A stretch of DNA of 64,000 nucleotides from Agromyces lapidis (GTDB taxonomy: Bacteria; Actinomycetota; Actinomycetes; Actinomycetales; Microbacteriaceae), in contig NZ_WBIQ01000002.1 of assembly GCF_009749405.1 (NCBI RefSeq), forward strand, positions 1-64,000, in the 5' to 3' direction. Positions 45,201 through 54,129 of this stretch are shown one piece after another (within the stretch, counting starts at the first letter, position 1; each line of letters starts with the position of its first letter). Both the position numbers and the translations under genes were made by a program. Below the pieces are notes generated by a model. It did no database searches and was not told the DNA's origin. It was given only the letters and a program-made list of their open reading frames with translations.

Positions 45201-45571
45201 TCGGTCGTGACCGCTCGGTCAGCGGCGGCACGCTGCGTATCGAGGGCCAGAGCTTCGCGAAGGGCATCGGGACGCACGCGAACAGCGACATCGTGTTCGC
45301 CCTCGCCCCGAGCGATGCGTCGTTCTCGGCGATGGTGGGAATCGACGACGCGTCGTCCGCGCAGTCGCCGGCCTCGGTCGTCTTCCAGGTGCTCGCCGAC
45401 GGCGTCGTGGTCTACGACAGCGGCGTCATGCGGGCGACCTCGCCGGCGCAGGCGATCGAGCTCGACGTGCTCGGCGTGCGGGAGCTGACCCTCCGCGCCG
45501 CCGACGCCGACGGCAGCAACAACAGCGACCACGCGGACTGGGGCGACGCCCGCATCCGATCGTTGGGGTAG
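42290..45571 (+). CDS. Secreted MGH1-like six-hairpin glycoside hydrolase with FN3 and NPCBM domains
   Basis: A 1093-residue secreted protein from ATG at 42290 (GGAGAG upstream). It has a signal peptide to about 47, a carbohydrate-binding-like beta domain (about 48-185), and a linker domain. A large (alpha/alpha)6 catalytic domain follows (about 285-700; WKSKWRARQHVQT-like start, YWAGYAHRTAFYSRDFVHQ, FLPYLDRMF, GDYPETSF). Fibronectin-type repeats lie at about 770-960, and an NPCBM domain at about 975-1090 (FAKGIGTHANSDIVF). The domain set suggests a glycan-degrading enzyme; the linkage it cuts is unknown. Confidence 0.82.
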   Translation: MPARPHRPTRLSGTEHRAPQAGVRSAVASIAAGAVVAAGLALGSAPAAAAEASLLVNGGFELGAAPWMFAGGAGIATNNPHSGSALAYLDDGAANSISQDLAVPTGGEYRAEAWVATGGAGGVFGLRDANGVIASLELPSAAGYRHYSLPGVDLPAGADVQVFFTGGSEWTNIDDVTLTRDIRVLDTFAIAGQQGPTSIDAEAGTISLQVPYDRDVTSLAATVELADGALMQPDPSEPRDYREPVEFTVRDRDGAETRWTVTVVREPKSIVIQSADQALTDAFNWSKWRARQHVQTGRSGPINVNGDTPGPTRVDYIPSYWAGYAHRTAFYSRDFVHQASGAHLLGLEAENKSMLTAFAGTANASRKWYPLWALNFDGSPYTIDYKSDDNFVREVPAVFELVEEAAEQYRWTGDADYLDDPVLWQYYSKAVTDFVALHDARLPNGVAEGTGRGIFAGAASYDERPGVEAIEAGDGIASQYAAYRAFASMAAAKGEQALADEFTTKADELQRYFNEEWGITDAQAEYVRARNGEGEPVLGFGREPSAFEAIKKIIDPDAKRSYDFLPYLDRMFAEDRPENIEALTYVPDALFEYGHDAEAYAWMQDIVSHLHEPHVVSQQGVNGDYPETSFTLVSQTVEGLAGVEPNAPKHAVAVESHLPEALPWLELDHVAVGEHRFGVRHEGRTSTVVTHEEGPQRLATTVRFDGGWKWIVVEGGKTKPELRHVNGRAVSELTVDLPVGASVEFRAQGALREQQHGDTILTHPAEFELAAPADEAVRVATTPKLDWQRSENADEYRVVVARDRALSDVVNERTVRGSSVRLKQELQPDRRYFWSVTAVNSETGQRLAASEVRSFRTKPTTAPAAPTGVEAYRSGDKVVVLWETAEDAVSSVVWRAPAGSDDFVELASGVGGSSFVDTDAPGGPYRYRVAAANELGTGEATTVEEVSSPDEVDSYLSDREWLSATTGWGTIGRDRSVSGGTLRIEGQSFAKGIGTHANSDIVFALAPSDASFSAMVGIDDASSAQSPASVVFQVLADGVVVYDSGVMRATSPAQAIELDVLGVRELTLRAADADGSNNSDHADWGDARIRSLG

Positions 45572-45584
45572 CGGGTTCCCGGAG

Positions 45585-45622
45585 GGCGGGGCGGCGGGCG
45601 CACGAGGGCCCGCCGCCCCGCC
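45585..45622 (+). terminator. Terminator after the glycosidase
   Basis: A perfect 15-bp GC stem (45585-45599 with 45608-45622), an 8-nt loop and a pyrimidine-rich tail, starting 13 bp after the stop. Confidence 0.8.
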
Positions 45623-45640
45623 TTCTCTCCCGCCGTCGCT

Positions 45641-45658
45641 CCCGACGAGCGCGTCGGG
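45641..45658 (-). terminator. Terminator after the mnh operon
   Basis: CCCGACG, loop AGCG, CGTCGGG, a perfect 7-bp stem 36 bp beyond the mnhG stop, convergent with the glycosidase terminator. Confidence 0.5.
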
Positions 45659-45694
45659 CCCGACGGGCGGAGGCCGCTCACGGGGCGAGAGGGC

Positions 45695-46051
45695 TCAGCG
45701 CGCCGCCGGGTCCTCGTGCTCGGCGATGTCGCGGGCGAGGTCGTCTTCGATGAGCAGGTCGCGGCGCACGTGGTCGGTGCGGTACGCCGAGCGGCCGAGC
45801 ATGTGCGCCGTCATCGGCTGGGTGAGCAGCTGGAACGTCATGATCACGATGACGGTCGAGATGACGCCCCACGTCGGCGCGCGCAGCGCGATCGCGAGCA
45901 GCACCGTCGCGAGCCCGAGCACCTGCGGCTTCGTCGCGGCGTGCAGGCGGGTGAGCACGTCGGGGAAGCGGATGATGCCGATGCCCGCAGCCATCGACAG
46001 GAACGCGCTCACCAGGATGAGCAGCCCGACCGTGACCTCGACGGCGCTCAC
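45695..46051 (-). CDS. mnhG: Na+/H+ antiporter subunit G
   Basis: A 118-residue protein with three membrane helices and the PhaG/MnhG core GIGIIRFPDVLTRLHAATKPQ (about 24-44). Part of the Mrp multisubunit Na+/H+ antiporter. GTG at 46051 overlaps the mnhF stop by 4 bp. It is the last gene of the operon. Confidence 0.92.
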   Translation of the reverse strand: MSAVEVTVGLLILVSAFLSMAAGIGIIRFPDVLTRLHAATKPQVLGLATVLLAIALRAPTWGVISTVIVIMTFQLLTQPMTAHMLGRSAYRTDHVRRDLLIEDDLARDIAEHEDPAAR

Positions 46052-46320
46052 GAGGCATCCTGCTTCGCCATGAAACGTGCGATCGAGATCGAACCGACGA
46101 CCGCGAACATCGCGAGCACCAGCAGCACGACGAGCGTGTCGGTGTGCCGGTTGATCGCCATCTCGGTGCCGAGCGCGCACATCGCGATCGCGAGCAGCAC
46201 ATCGGTCGCGAGGGCCCGGTCGAGGATCGACGGCCCCTTGATGATGCGCACGACCGCGGCGATCGCGCCGATGCCGAACATGAGGCCGGCGAGGATCGAG
46301 ACGAGGGTGAGGAAGGTCAC
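46048..46320 (-). CDS. mnhF: Na+/H+ antiporter subunit F
   Basis: A 90-residue, three-helix protein with the MnhF pattern (IIKGPSILDRALATDVLL, about 28-45). GTG at 46320 overlaps the mnhE stop by 4 bp. It is a small membrane subunit of the Mrp complex. Confidence 0.92.
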   Translation of the reverse strand: MTFLTLVSILAGLMFGIGAIAAVVRIIKGPSILDRALATDVLLAIAMCALGTEMAINRHTDTLVVLLVLAMFAVVGSISIARFMAKQDAS

Positions 46321-46958
46321 GGGGTGCCTCCGTTCTGGTCGGATGCCTCGTGGTGGTGCATGTCGGAGTGGCGGGCCGTGGTGCCGCCCGCGCGGCGAGC
46401 CCGGCGCTCGGCGCGCACCACCTCGGCCTGCTCGTGCGTGCCCATCGCGAGCACGATGCGTTCTTCGATGCCGAGCACATGGCGGTGGGTGCGGTCGATG
46501 TCGGCCTGCGTGCGGGTGCCGAGCGCGTGCAGGTAGAGCAGGCCGCGCTCGCGGTCGATGTCGACGACCACGGTGCCCGGCACGACCGAGATCGCCTCGG
46601 CCGTGAGCGTGGTCACGAGGTCGGAGCGCGTGTGCAGCTGCACGACGATGATCGAGTTCATCGGCTTCCACCACGGCCAGATCGAGTACGCCGCGACCTG
46701 CAGCGAGGCGAAGACCACGTCGACCATCATGCGCAGCCCGAGCAGCAGGCCCCGCCACGGGTTGAACCGGCCGCTCAGCAGCACGGGCGGCAGGTACAGG
46801 GCGCGGGTGACCGCGACCGCGAGCAGCAGTCCGGTGACGACGCTGAGCGCATCGATGTGGTCCCAGAGCAGCAACCAGAGCACGAGCAGTGCGACGAGCA
46901 GCGGCAACTGTCGCCAGACCGAGCGCCAGCGCGAGACGGGCTCGTTCGTGTGGGTCAT
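46317..46958 (-). CDS. mnhE: Na+/H+ antiporter subunit E
   Basis: A 213-residue protein: two membrane helices near the N-terminus, then a soluble part containing RSDLVTTLTAEAISVVPGTVVVD (about 110-132), the MnhE signature. The C-terminus is extended by about 45 charged, histidine-containing residues (SDMHHHEASDQ). The start overlaps the mnhD stop by 4 bp. Confidence 0.92.
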   Translation of the reverse strand: MTHTNEPVSRWRSVWRQLPLLVALLVLWLLLWDHIDALSVVTGLLLAVAVTRALYLPPVLLSGRFNPWRGLLLGLRMMVDVVFASLQVAAYSIWPWWKPMNSIIVVQLHTRSDLVTTLTAEAISVVPGTVVVDIDRERGLLYLHALGTRTQADIDRTHRHVLGIEERIVLAMGTHEQAEVVRAERRARRAGGTTARHSDMHHHEASDQNGGTP

Positions 46959-48541
46959 CGCACCCCCTCGGGGAAGACGATCGAGACGTACACCGACGGG
47001 TCGCTGAGCCCCTCGGCCGCGCGCCCCGCGAGATCGAACAGCGGGCCCGCGAACACGGTGAGGCACACGGTCACCGCGACGAGCGAGGCGGTCGCGACGA
47101 CCATGAGCACGGGCGTCGTGCGGGTCGCGGTGACCGTCGCGCCCTCCGGAGCCTCGAGCACCGAGCCGAGCAGCACCGACTCGTAGCCCTCGAGCTCCTC
47201 GCGTCCGCGCCAGAACGCCATGTTCCAGAATCGCGTGAGCGCGTAGAGGGTGATGAGCGAGGTCGCGGCGCCGGCCGCGATGACGACCCAGATGAGCCAG
47301 TCGGGGCCCGACGGCGCATCCGCCGCGGTGCCCTGCGCGCCCGCGAGGAACAGGCCCGCCTTGCCGAGGAACCCCGAGAACGGCGGGATGCCGCCGAGGT
47401 TCATCGCCGGGATGAAGAAGAGCACCGCGAGCAGCGGCGAGGCCTTGAGCAGCCCGGCGAGGCGGGTGATCGACGTCGCCCCGCCGAAGCGCTCGATGAG
47501 CCCCGTGGTGAGGAACAGCGCGGTCTGCACCGTGATGTGGTGCACGACGTAGTAGATCGTGGCCGTCAGCCCGATCACGCTCGAGAGCCCGATGCCGAAG
47601 ATCATGTAGCCGATGTGGCTCACGAGGGTGAACGAGAGCAGTCGCTTGATGTCGGCCTGCGTGAGCGCGCCGAGGATGCCGATGAGCATCGTCAGCCCGC
47701 CGATCACGAGCAGCAGCGTCGACACGTCGCTCTCGACGAAGAGCACCGTCTCGGTGCGGATGATCGCGTAGACGCCGACCTTCGTGAGCAGGCCCGCGAA
47801 CACCGCCGTGACGGGGGCGGGCGCCGTCGGATAGGAGTCGGGCAGCCAGAACGACAGCGGGAACACGGCGGCCTTGATGCCGAACGCCATGAGCAGCAGC
47901 AGGTGCAGGATGAGCTGCACGTCCTGCGGGAGTTCGGCGAGCCGCACCGAGAGCTGGGCGATGTTCGCCGTGCCCGTCGCGCCGTAGATGAGGGCGATCG
48001 CGCTGAGGAAGAACAGCGAGGAGACGAGGCTCGTGATGATGTACGTGACGCCGGAGCGGATGCGCTCGCCGGTGCCGCCGAGGGTGAGCAGCACGTAGCT
48101 CGCCGCGAGCAGGATCTCGAAGCCGACGTACAGGTTGAACAGGTCGCCCGCGATGAAGGCGTTGAACACGCCCGCCGACAGGATCAGATAGCTCGGGTGG
48201 AAGATCGAGACCGGGGTCTCGCGATGCTGGTCGGCGACGCCCTGGCCGACCGAGTACACGAGCACGACGAGCAGCATGACGGCCGAGATGACGAGCATGA
48301 TGGCCGACAGCCGGTCGACGACGAGCGTGATGCCCCAGGGGGCGTCCCACGCGCCGAGGTAGACGACCGCGGGGCCGGTCGTGTCGACGGCGACGAGCAG
48401 CACCGCCGCGATGACGGTGACCGCGGCGAGCACGGCGATGCCGACGGCCATCTGCGCGCGCCGGTGGCGACCGAGGATGAGCGCGGTCGCGGCGCCGAGG
48501 AGCGGCAGGAGCACGACGAGCGGGACGAGCACGGCGGTCAT
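46955..48541 (-). CDS. mnhD: Na+/H+ antiporter subunit D
   Basis: A 528-residue polytopic protein related to NuoM/NuoN, about 14 helices, with the proton-channel lysine and glutamate segments (FGIKAAVFPLSFWLPDSYP, about 220-238; FTLVSHIGYMIFG, about 302). ATG at 48541 overlaps the mnhC stop by 4 bp. Confidence 0.93.
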   Translation of the reverse strand: MTAVLVPLVVLLPLLGAATALILGRHRRAQMAVGIAVLAAVTVIAAVLLVAVDTTGPAVVYLGAWDAPWGITLVVDRLSAIMLVISAVMLLVVLVYSVGQGVADQHRETPVSIFHPSYLILSAGVFNAFIAGDLFNLYVGFEILLAASYVLLTLGGTGERIRSGVTYIITSLVSSLFFLSAIALIYGATGTANIAQLSVRLAELPQDVQLILHLLLLMAFGIKAAVFPLSFWLPDSYPTAPAPVTAVFAGLLTKVGVYAIIRTETVLFVESDVSTLLLVIGGLTMLIGILGALTQADIKRLLSFTLVSHIGYMIFGIGLSSVIGLTATIYYVVHHITVQTALFLTTGLIERFGGATSITRLAGLLKASPLLAVLFFIPAMNLGGIPPFSGFLGKAGLFLAGAQGTAADAPSGPDWLIWVVIAAGAATSLITLYALTRFWNMAFWRGREELEGYESVLLGSVLEAPEGATVTATRTTPVLMVVATASLVAVTVCLTVFAGPLFDLAGRAAEGLSDPSVYVSIVFPEGVR

Positions 48542-49053
48542 CGGCGGGCCCCCTCGTCGTCGGTGTCACGGGTGGATGCCTCGCGCTCGAGCTCTTCGTC
48601 GAGCGGGTCGAACTCTTCATCGCTGGCCTCGATGAGCGACTGGATCGCCTCGTCGTCGGCCGCGGAGGAGCGGATGAGGTCGGCCGTCTCCTCGGCGTCC
48701 TCGGCGAGTTCCGCCTCGTCGTCGACGAGGTCGCCCTTCGCCCCGAGCTTCGCGAGCCACCAGGAGCGGTAGATGAGCGCGAGCATGAAGGCCGTGATGC
48801 CGAGGTTGATGACGATGGCGGTGAGCACGAACGCCTGGGGGAGCGGATCGGAGATCTCGCCCTCGTCGACGCCCTCGCCGAGGATCGGCGCGAGGCCGGG
48901 CGCGCCGCTCATCAGGTAGATGAGGATGTTGACCGCGTTGCCGACGAGCAGGAACCCGATGAGCACGCGGGTGAGGCTGCGCTCGAGCATCACCGAGATG
49001 CCGGCGCCGAAGAGCACGGCCATCAGGATGACGAGGGTGAGGGAAGCGGTCAT
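48538..49053 (-). CDS. mnhC: Na+/H+ antiporter subunit C
   Basis: A 171-residue NuoK-related subunit: three helices in residues 1-105 (GFLLVGNAVNILIYLMSGAP, DPLPQAFVLTAIVINLGITA), then an unusual acidic tail of about 60 residues (rich in Asp and Glu, containing EEFDPLDEELE). The tail is longer than in the usual 110-residue subunit. It overlaps its neighbours by 4 bp. Confidence 0.92.
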   Translation of the reverse strand: MTASLTLVILMAVLFGAGISVMLERSLTRVLIGFLLVGNAVNILIYLMSGAPGLAPILGEGVDEGEISDPLPQAFVLTAIVINLGITAFMLALIYRSWWLAKLGAKGDLVDDEAELAEDAEETADLIRSSAADDEAIQSLIEASDEEFDPLDEELEREASTRDTDDEGARR

Positions 49054-52013
49054 GCCGGGGCCCCCTCGCGGTCGGCGGCGGTCGGGTCGGATGCCTCGGG
49101 GTCGGCCTCGACCTCCTCCTGGTGCCGATCGACCTCGGCGCCGAGCGAGCGCAGGATGTCGAGCACGAGGCCGACGACGACGAGGTACACGCCGATGTCG
49201 AAGAGCGTCGAGGTGCCGATCGAGAGGTGCCCGAGCACGGGGACGTCGGCCTCGAACCACGTCGACTCGAAGGCGGTGAGGCCGAACAGGAGCGAGGACG
49301 CGGCGGTGCCCGCGGCGAGCAGGAGACCCGTGCCGAGCAGGTGTCCTGCGTCGACCGGTGCGGCCTCGCCGAGCTCGTAGCGGCCGCCGGCGAGATAGCG
49401 GGCCACCAGGGCGAGCCCCGCGAGCAGGCCCCCCGCGAAGCCGCCGCCCGGCGCGTTGTGGCCGACGAACAGCAGGTACACCGACACGATGATCGCCGGG
49501 TGGAAGAGGAGCCGAACGAGCACCTCGATGAGGATCGAGCGGTTGCGGGGCGAGAGCGTGCGGCCCGCCAGCAGCCAGGTCTGGCGACTGCCGTGGGCCT
49601 CGGCCGCGGCATCCGTCTCGTCGTCGACCTCGGCCAGGCGCGGCTTCGCCGCGCGGATCGACGACGCCGGCTCGAGCACGGGCTGCAGCCGGTTGCGGCG
49701 GTCGGGCAGCTCGTCGAGGCGCGGGGCGCCGCCAGTGCGGCCCGAGACGAAGATGAGGCTCGCCACACCCGTCGCGACGGCGACGAGCACCGAGATCTCG
49801 CCGAGCGTGTCCCACGCGCGGATGTCGACGAGCATGACGTTCACGATGTTCTTGCCGTGCGCCTCGAGGCTGAGCGCCGGCAGGCCCTCGGCGATCGTCG
49901 GCTCGACCCTGGCGCCGAGCGCGACGAAGCCGATGACGCCCATCACGAGTCCCGCGAGCACGCCGATCACGGTGCGCGTCGCGCGGCCGACCGCGGTCGG
50001 GTGCACGGCGCTCTGCTTCGGCAGGCGTCGCAGCACGAGCACGAACACGACGATCGTGATGGTCTCGACGAGCGCCTGGGTGAGCGCGAGGTCGGGCGCT
50101 CCCGACATGCCGAAGAGCAGCACGAGCCCGTACCCCGTGACGCCGACGAGCAGCACCGAGGTCACGCGACGGCGCACGATCGCGGCGGCGACGGCGGCGA
50201 TCGCCATGATGAACGCGATGAACGGCTGCGCGGGGTAGTCCCAGAGCCGCACGCCGTCGGGCCACGATTCGTTGAGGATCGCCGCGGTGCCGAGCCCGCC
50301 GATGAAGACCACCACGATGATCGCGAGGTAGCCGGCGAGCCCGCGTACCTGGAACGCGGTCGTCACCCGGGCGGCGAGGCGGTCGACGACCGACACGATG
50401 CCGAGGTAGCCGCGCGCCGAGTCGAGCGCGGGCGGCACGGCCGCCTGCATGCGGGCGACCTGCTGCCGGCCCCAGACGAGCAGTGCGGCGAGGGCGAACA
50501 CGGCGGCCGACAGCGCGAGCGCCGGCTCGAGGCCGTGCCAGAGCGCGAGGTGGTACTCGTGGCCGCCCGGCAGTTCGTCGGCGTAGGCGGCGAGGAGCGG
50601 TTCGATGAGCGGCACGGCGAAGGCGAAGACGACGGATGCCCCGGCGAGGAGTGCGGGCGCGACCCCGATCGCGGGACTCTCGCGGTGCAGGGGGGTGGAG
50701 GGGACATCCGCCTTGGTGAAGAACGCGCCCCAGACGAACCGTACCGTGTACGCGACCGTGAGCACCGAGCCGAGGAACGCGGCGACGAGGGCGATCCATC
50801 CCCAGGCGTCGCCCGCGAGCGCCGCGTCGAGTTCGGCCGTGAAGACCGCCTCCTTCGCGACGAAGCCGAGGAGGGGCGGCAGGCCCGCCATCGAGGCGGC
50901 CGCGACGAACGCGATCGCGGCGATCACCGGCATGCGGCGGCCCAGGCCCGAGAGCTTGCGCCAGTCGCGGGTTCCGGCCGCGTGGTCGACGATGCCGACG
51001 ACGAGGAAGAGGGTCGCCTTGAAGAGGGCGTGCGCGAGCAGCAGCGCGACGCCCGCGAGCGCGGCGTCACGGGTGCCGAAGCCCGTGACCATCACGAGGA
51101 ACCCGAGCTGGCTCACCGTGCCGTAGGCGAGCAGGAGCTTGAGGTCGTACTGGCGCAGTGCTCGCCAGCCGCCGACGAGCATCGTGAGCCCACCGAGGCC
51201 GATGACGATGGGATGCCACACCTCGAGCTCGGCGTAGCCGGGGGCGAGGCGCGCGACGAGGTACACGCCGGCCTTCACCATCGCCGCGGCGTGCAGGTAG
51301 GCGCTCACCGGGGTCGGTGCGGCCATCGCGGCCGGCAGCCAGAAGTGGAAGGGCACGAGTGCGCTCTTCGAGACCGCGCCGAGCAGCACGAGGGCGATCG
51401 CCCATTCGCCGGCCGCACCCGTCACGGGGTTCGCGACGAGCTCGGCGAGGCCCGTCGTGCCGCCCTCGACCGAGAGGATGACGAGGCCGACGAGCATCGC
51501 GAGCCCGCCGAAGGTCGTCACCGTGAGCGCTTGCAGCGCCGCACCACGGCTCTCCTTGCGACCGGTGTAGTGGCCGATCAGGAGGTACGAGAGCACGCTC
51601 GTCGCCTCCCAGAAGGTGAACATCACGAAGACGTCGTCGGCGGTGACGAGCCCGAACATGACTCCGGCGAACGCGAGCAGCAGCGCGGCGAAGCGGCCGA
51701 GCGCGGGCTCGTCGTCGGCGAAATAGTTCATGCAGTAGAGCAGCACGAGCGCGCCGACGCCCGTCACGATCAGCGCGAGCAGCAGGGCGAGCGCGTCGAG
51801 CCGGAAGCTCAGCGCGATGTCGAGCGCGGGGATCCATGCGACGGTCTCGACGACCGGGGTGCCGGCGAGGACGCCGGGCATCCAGGTGAGCAGGAGCACG
51901 AAGACCGCGGCCGGCAGCAGGGCGATGACGGCGAAGACGCGTCGGCCGAGGAGGCGCGTGAGCAGGGGAGTGACGAGGGCCAGGGTGCCGAAGAGGGCGA
52001 GGCAGAAGATCAT
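49050..52013 (-). CDS. mnhA: Na+/H+ antiporter subunit A, with fused MnhB domain
   Basis: A 987-residue first subunit. Residues about 1-500 are the NuoL-like part (FWEATSVLSYLLIGHYTGRK, FHFWLPAAMAAPTPVSAYLH), about 590-760 the MrpA C-terminal region, and about 830-960 a MnhB domain (LLFHPAIIVSVYLLFVGHNAPGGGFAGGL). Fused A-B subunits are common in actinobacteria and explain the missing separate mnhB. ATG at 52013 follows GGAGGG. The complex exports Na+ in exchange for protons and supports pH and salt tolerance. Confidence 0.93.
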   Translation of the reverse strand: MIFCLALFGTLALVTPLLTRLLGRRVFAVIALLPAAVFVLLLTWMPGVLAGTPVVETVAWIPALDIALSFRLDALALLLALIVTGVGALVLLYCMNYFADDEPALGRFAALLLAFAGVMFGLVTADDVFVMFTFWEATSVLSYLLIGHYTGRKESRGAALQALTVTTFGGLAMLVGLVILSVEGGTTGLAELVANPVTGAAGEWAIALVLLGAVSKSALVPFHFWLPAAMAAPTPVSAYLHAAAMVKAGVYLVARLAPGYAELEVWHPIVIGLGGLTMLVGGWRALRQYDLKLLLAYGTVSQLGFLVMVTGFGTRDAALAGVALLLAHALFKATLFLVVGIVDHAAGTRDWRKLSGLGRRMPVIAAIAFVAAASMAGLPPLLGFVAKEAVFTAELDAALAGDAWGWIALVAAFLGSVLTVAYTVRFVWGAFFTKADVPSTPLHRESPAIGVAPALLAGASVVFAFAVPLIEPLLAAYADELPGGHEYHLALWHGLEPALALSAAVFALAALLVWGRQQVARMQAAVPPALDSARGYLGIVSVVDRLAARVTTAFQVRGLAGYLAIIVVVFIGGLGTAAILNESWPDGVRLWDYPAQPFIAFIMAIAAVAAAIVRRRVTSVLLVGVTGYGLVLLFGMSGAPDLALTQALVETITIVVFVLVLRRLPKQSAVHPTAVGRATRTVIGVLAGLVMGVIGFVALGARVEPTIAEGLPALSLEAHGKNIVNVMLVDIRAWDTLGEISVLVAVATGVASLIFVSGRTGGAPRLDELPDRRNRLQPVLEPASSIRAAKPRLAEVDDETDAAAEAHGSRQTWLLAGRTLSPRNRSILIEVLVRLLFHPAIIVSVYLLFVGHNAPGGGFAGGLLAGLALVARYLAGGRYELGEAAPVDAGHLLGTGLLLAAGTAASSLLFGLTAFESTWFEADVPVLGHLSIGTSTLFDIGVYLVVVGLVLDILRSLGAEVDRHQEEVEADPEASDPTAADREGAPA

Positions 52014-52234
52014 TCACCCTCCTCGCGCTCGCACCGTCCGTCCGTCCGCCCAGTTTACTTGGCGTCGCGTTTGCGACGACGGAGCGTCATATGCCGAGAG
52101 CGGAATCGGATCGGCGGGGATGCGAGGCAGCTCGGGTGGCGTCGTCGCACGGAAACGGGTTCGCGGCGCCGCTGAGGGGCGCCTTATTCCGAACTCCTAA
52201 AACTGCATAAAGCTTGAAATCCGGCGCCGACGGC
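52014..52234. promoter_or_regulatory. mnh promoter region and AT-rich patch
   Basis: No gene is seen in these 221 bp. A hairpin CGTCGC-GTTT-GCGACG (52063-52078) and a possible minus-strand -10 (TAAACT, complement of 52052-52057 region) lie just upstream of mnhA. An AT-rich stretch at about 52194-52222 stands out from its surroundings. Confidence 0.35.
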
Positions 52235-52891
52235 TCACCGCCGGATGATGCGCCGCTCGATCGCGGCGGCGACGGCGCCTGCGCGGGTGTCGACGCCGAG
52301 CTTCGCGTAGATGTGCGAGAGGTGCGACTTCACGGTCGCCTCCGAGACGAGCAGCTCGCGCGCGAGCTCACGGTTCCCGAGCCCGTCGGCGAGCAGTTCG
52401 AGCACCTCGACCTCTCGCTCGGTGACGACGGGCCCGGGGGCGGCCGCGCGGCGCACGAGCGTCGCGGCGACCGATGGCGCGAGCACCGTCTCGCCGCGGG
52501 CGACGGCGCGGATGCCCGCGAACAGCTCCTCGGGCGGGGCATCCTTCAGGAGGTAGCCGCCGGCCCCGGACTCGAGCGCGCGGAGGATGTCGGCCTCGGT
52601 GTCGTAGGTCGTCAGCACGAGCACCGCGGGCGGCTCGTCGAGCGCCCGCAGCCGGGAGGTGGCCTCGACGCCGCCGGGCCCGGCGCCGAGGTTGAGGTCC
52701 ATGAGCACCACGTCGGGTCGGTACGCTCGCGCCTTCGAGATCGCCTCGTCGGCGTCGCCCGCCTCGGCGACGACCTCGAACCCCGCCCTGCCGCCGAGCA
52801 GCGCGGCGAGCCCCGCGCGGACGACCGGGTGGTCGTCGACGAGGACGACGCGCACTTCCGCCGCCTGTGACGCTCCGGATGCCCCGGTCAC
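52235..52891 (-). CDS. NarL/LuxR-type response regulator
   Basis: A 218-residue regulator: receiver domain with D19/D20, phospho-acceptor D65 (VVLMDLNLG) and Lys in YLLKDA near 118, then a LuxR DNA-binding domain from about 152 (VTEREVEVLELLADGLGNREL). Its start overlaps the kinase stop by 4 bp. The targets are unknown; the adjacent mnh operon is a candidate. Confidence 0.93.
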   Translation of the reverse strand: MTGASGASQAAEVRVVLVDDHPVVRAGLAALLGGRAGFEVVAEAGDADEAISKARAYRPDVVLMDLNLGAGPGGVEATSRLRALDEPPAVLVLTTYDTEADILRALESGAGGYLLKDAPPEELFAGIRAVARGETVLAPSVAATLVRRAAAPGPVVTEREVEVLELLADGLGNRELARELLVSEATVKSHLSHIYAKLGVDTRAGAVAAAIERRIIRR

Positions 52892-54129
52892 GACGCACTC
52901 CGCTCGCTCGCGCCATTCGCCAACGGGAACGAGACCGACACCGTCGTGCCGTCGCCCGGGGAGCTCTCGATCTCGGCTCGGCCGCCGAGCTCCTGGGCGC
53001 GTTCGCGAAGTCCGCGCAGTCCGTGGCCGCGCTCGCCGGCGCCGCGCTCAGGCGAGCCCCGCCGGCTCGCCCCGGCGAGATCGAAGCCCACGCCGTCGTC
53101 GCGCACGTCGAGGCGCACCTCATCGGGGTGGAACGTCAGGCTCACCACGATGCGCCGCGCCTGAGCGTGCTCGAGCGCGTTGGCGAGCGCGCCCCTCGCG
53201 CTGCGCAGCAACGCACCCGCGACGACCGCGGGCACAGCCCGGGCGTCGCCGTGGCGGTGGAACTCGATTGCGGCGCCCGCGCCCGTGGCGGTGGCATCCG
53301 CGACCAGCCGTTCGAGCGCCTCGGGCAGCGCCTCGGCGCTGCCGCCCTCGAGCGAGGCGGGTGCGAGGTCGCGCACCACCCGGCGCACCTCGTCGAGGCC
53401 CTCGCGGGCGGTCGCGGCGGCCGTGCGCACGTGGCCGCGCGCCGCCTCGGGGCGTGCCGACCAGTCCTGCTCGGCGGCCTGCAGCAGGAGGTTGATGCTC
53501 GAGAGCTGCTGTCCGACCGAGTCGTGGATCTCGCGCGAGAGCCGTTCGCGCTCCGCGAGCGCCCCGGCACGGTGCTGCGCGGCGAGCAGTTCGTCCTGCG
53601 CGTCGGTGAGCTCGTCGAGCAGCCGCTGCCGCGCGGCCGACTCCCGCTGGAGGGCCCGGTAGACGAGCACGGTCACGACCGCGATGCCGATCGGGCCGGC
53701 GATGACGGTCGGGTCGACGCCGTCGGCGATGCGCAGTTCGGCCACCGTGACGAGGCCCGTCATGAGCACGACGACGATCACCGCCCCACGGAACGGCAGC
53801 ACCTGCAGCACGGCGAAGCCGAGCGGCACGGCGCACCACGCGAATGAGGGTGCCGCCAGGGTGAGCAGGGCCCACAGCACGGTGACGGTCACCACCCACG
53901 CCGTCGGCCACCACGAGCGGGTCGGCAGCAGCGGGCGAACCGAGTATGCGACCGCGAGCAGGGCCGCTCCAGCGAGCACGAGCACGCCGTCGGCGCCGAG
54001 ACCGTGACGTTCGAGATAACGCACGGCCGAGGTCGCGAGCAGGGCGAGGAACACGATCTGCAACCAGCGGTCGAGGCTGGCGACGGGCGCGAGGATGCCC
54101 CGGAGGCCGGTCTGGTCGGAGACGGACAT
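52888..54129 (-). CDS. Sensor histidine kinase (HisKA_3 family)
   Basis: A 413-residue kinase with five or six N-terminal membrane helices (about 22-165), a coiled linker, phospho-acceptor H202 (LSREIHDSVGQQLSS) and a C-terminal HATPase domain (DVRDDGVGFDL, GHGLRGLRERAQELGG). There is no extracytoplasmic sensor domain, so the signal may be membrane-related. ATG at 54129 is the first good start. It forms a two-gene unit with the regulator behind it. Confidence 0.92.
   Translation of the reverse strand: MSVSDQTGLRGILAPVASLDRWLQIVFLALLATSAVRYLERHGLGADGVLVLAGAALLAVAYSVRPLLPTRSWWPTAWVVTVTVLWALLTLAAPSFAWCAVPLGFAVLQVLPFRGAVIVVVLMTGLVTVAELRIADGVDPTVIAGPIGIAVVTVLVYRALQRESAARQRLLDELTDAQDELLAAQHRAGALAERERLSREIHDSVGQQLSSINLLLQAAEQDWSARPEAARGHVRTAAATAREGLDEVRRVVRDLAPASLEGGSAEALPEALERLVADATATGAGAAIEFHRHGDARAVPAVVAGALLRSARGALANALEHAQARRIVVSLTFHPDEVRLDVRDDGVGFDLAGASRRGSPERGAGERGHGLRGLRERAQELGGRAEIESSPGDGTTVSVSFPLANGASERSAS

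Noticed and set aside
42446..45532. About 1030-codon frame opposite the glycosidase
   Set aside because: Antisense shadow of a clearly multidomain gene with a signal peptide.
49122..52175. About 1000-codon frame opposite mnhA
   Set aside because: Shadow; the opposite strand encodes an unmistakable MrpA/B protein.
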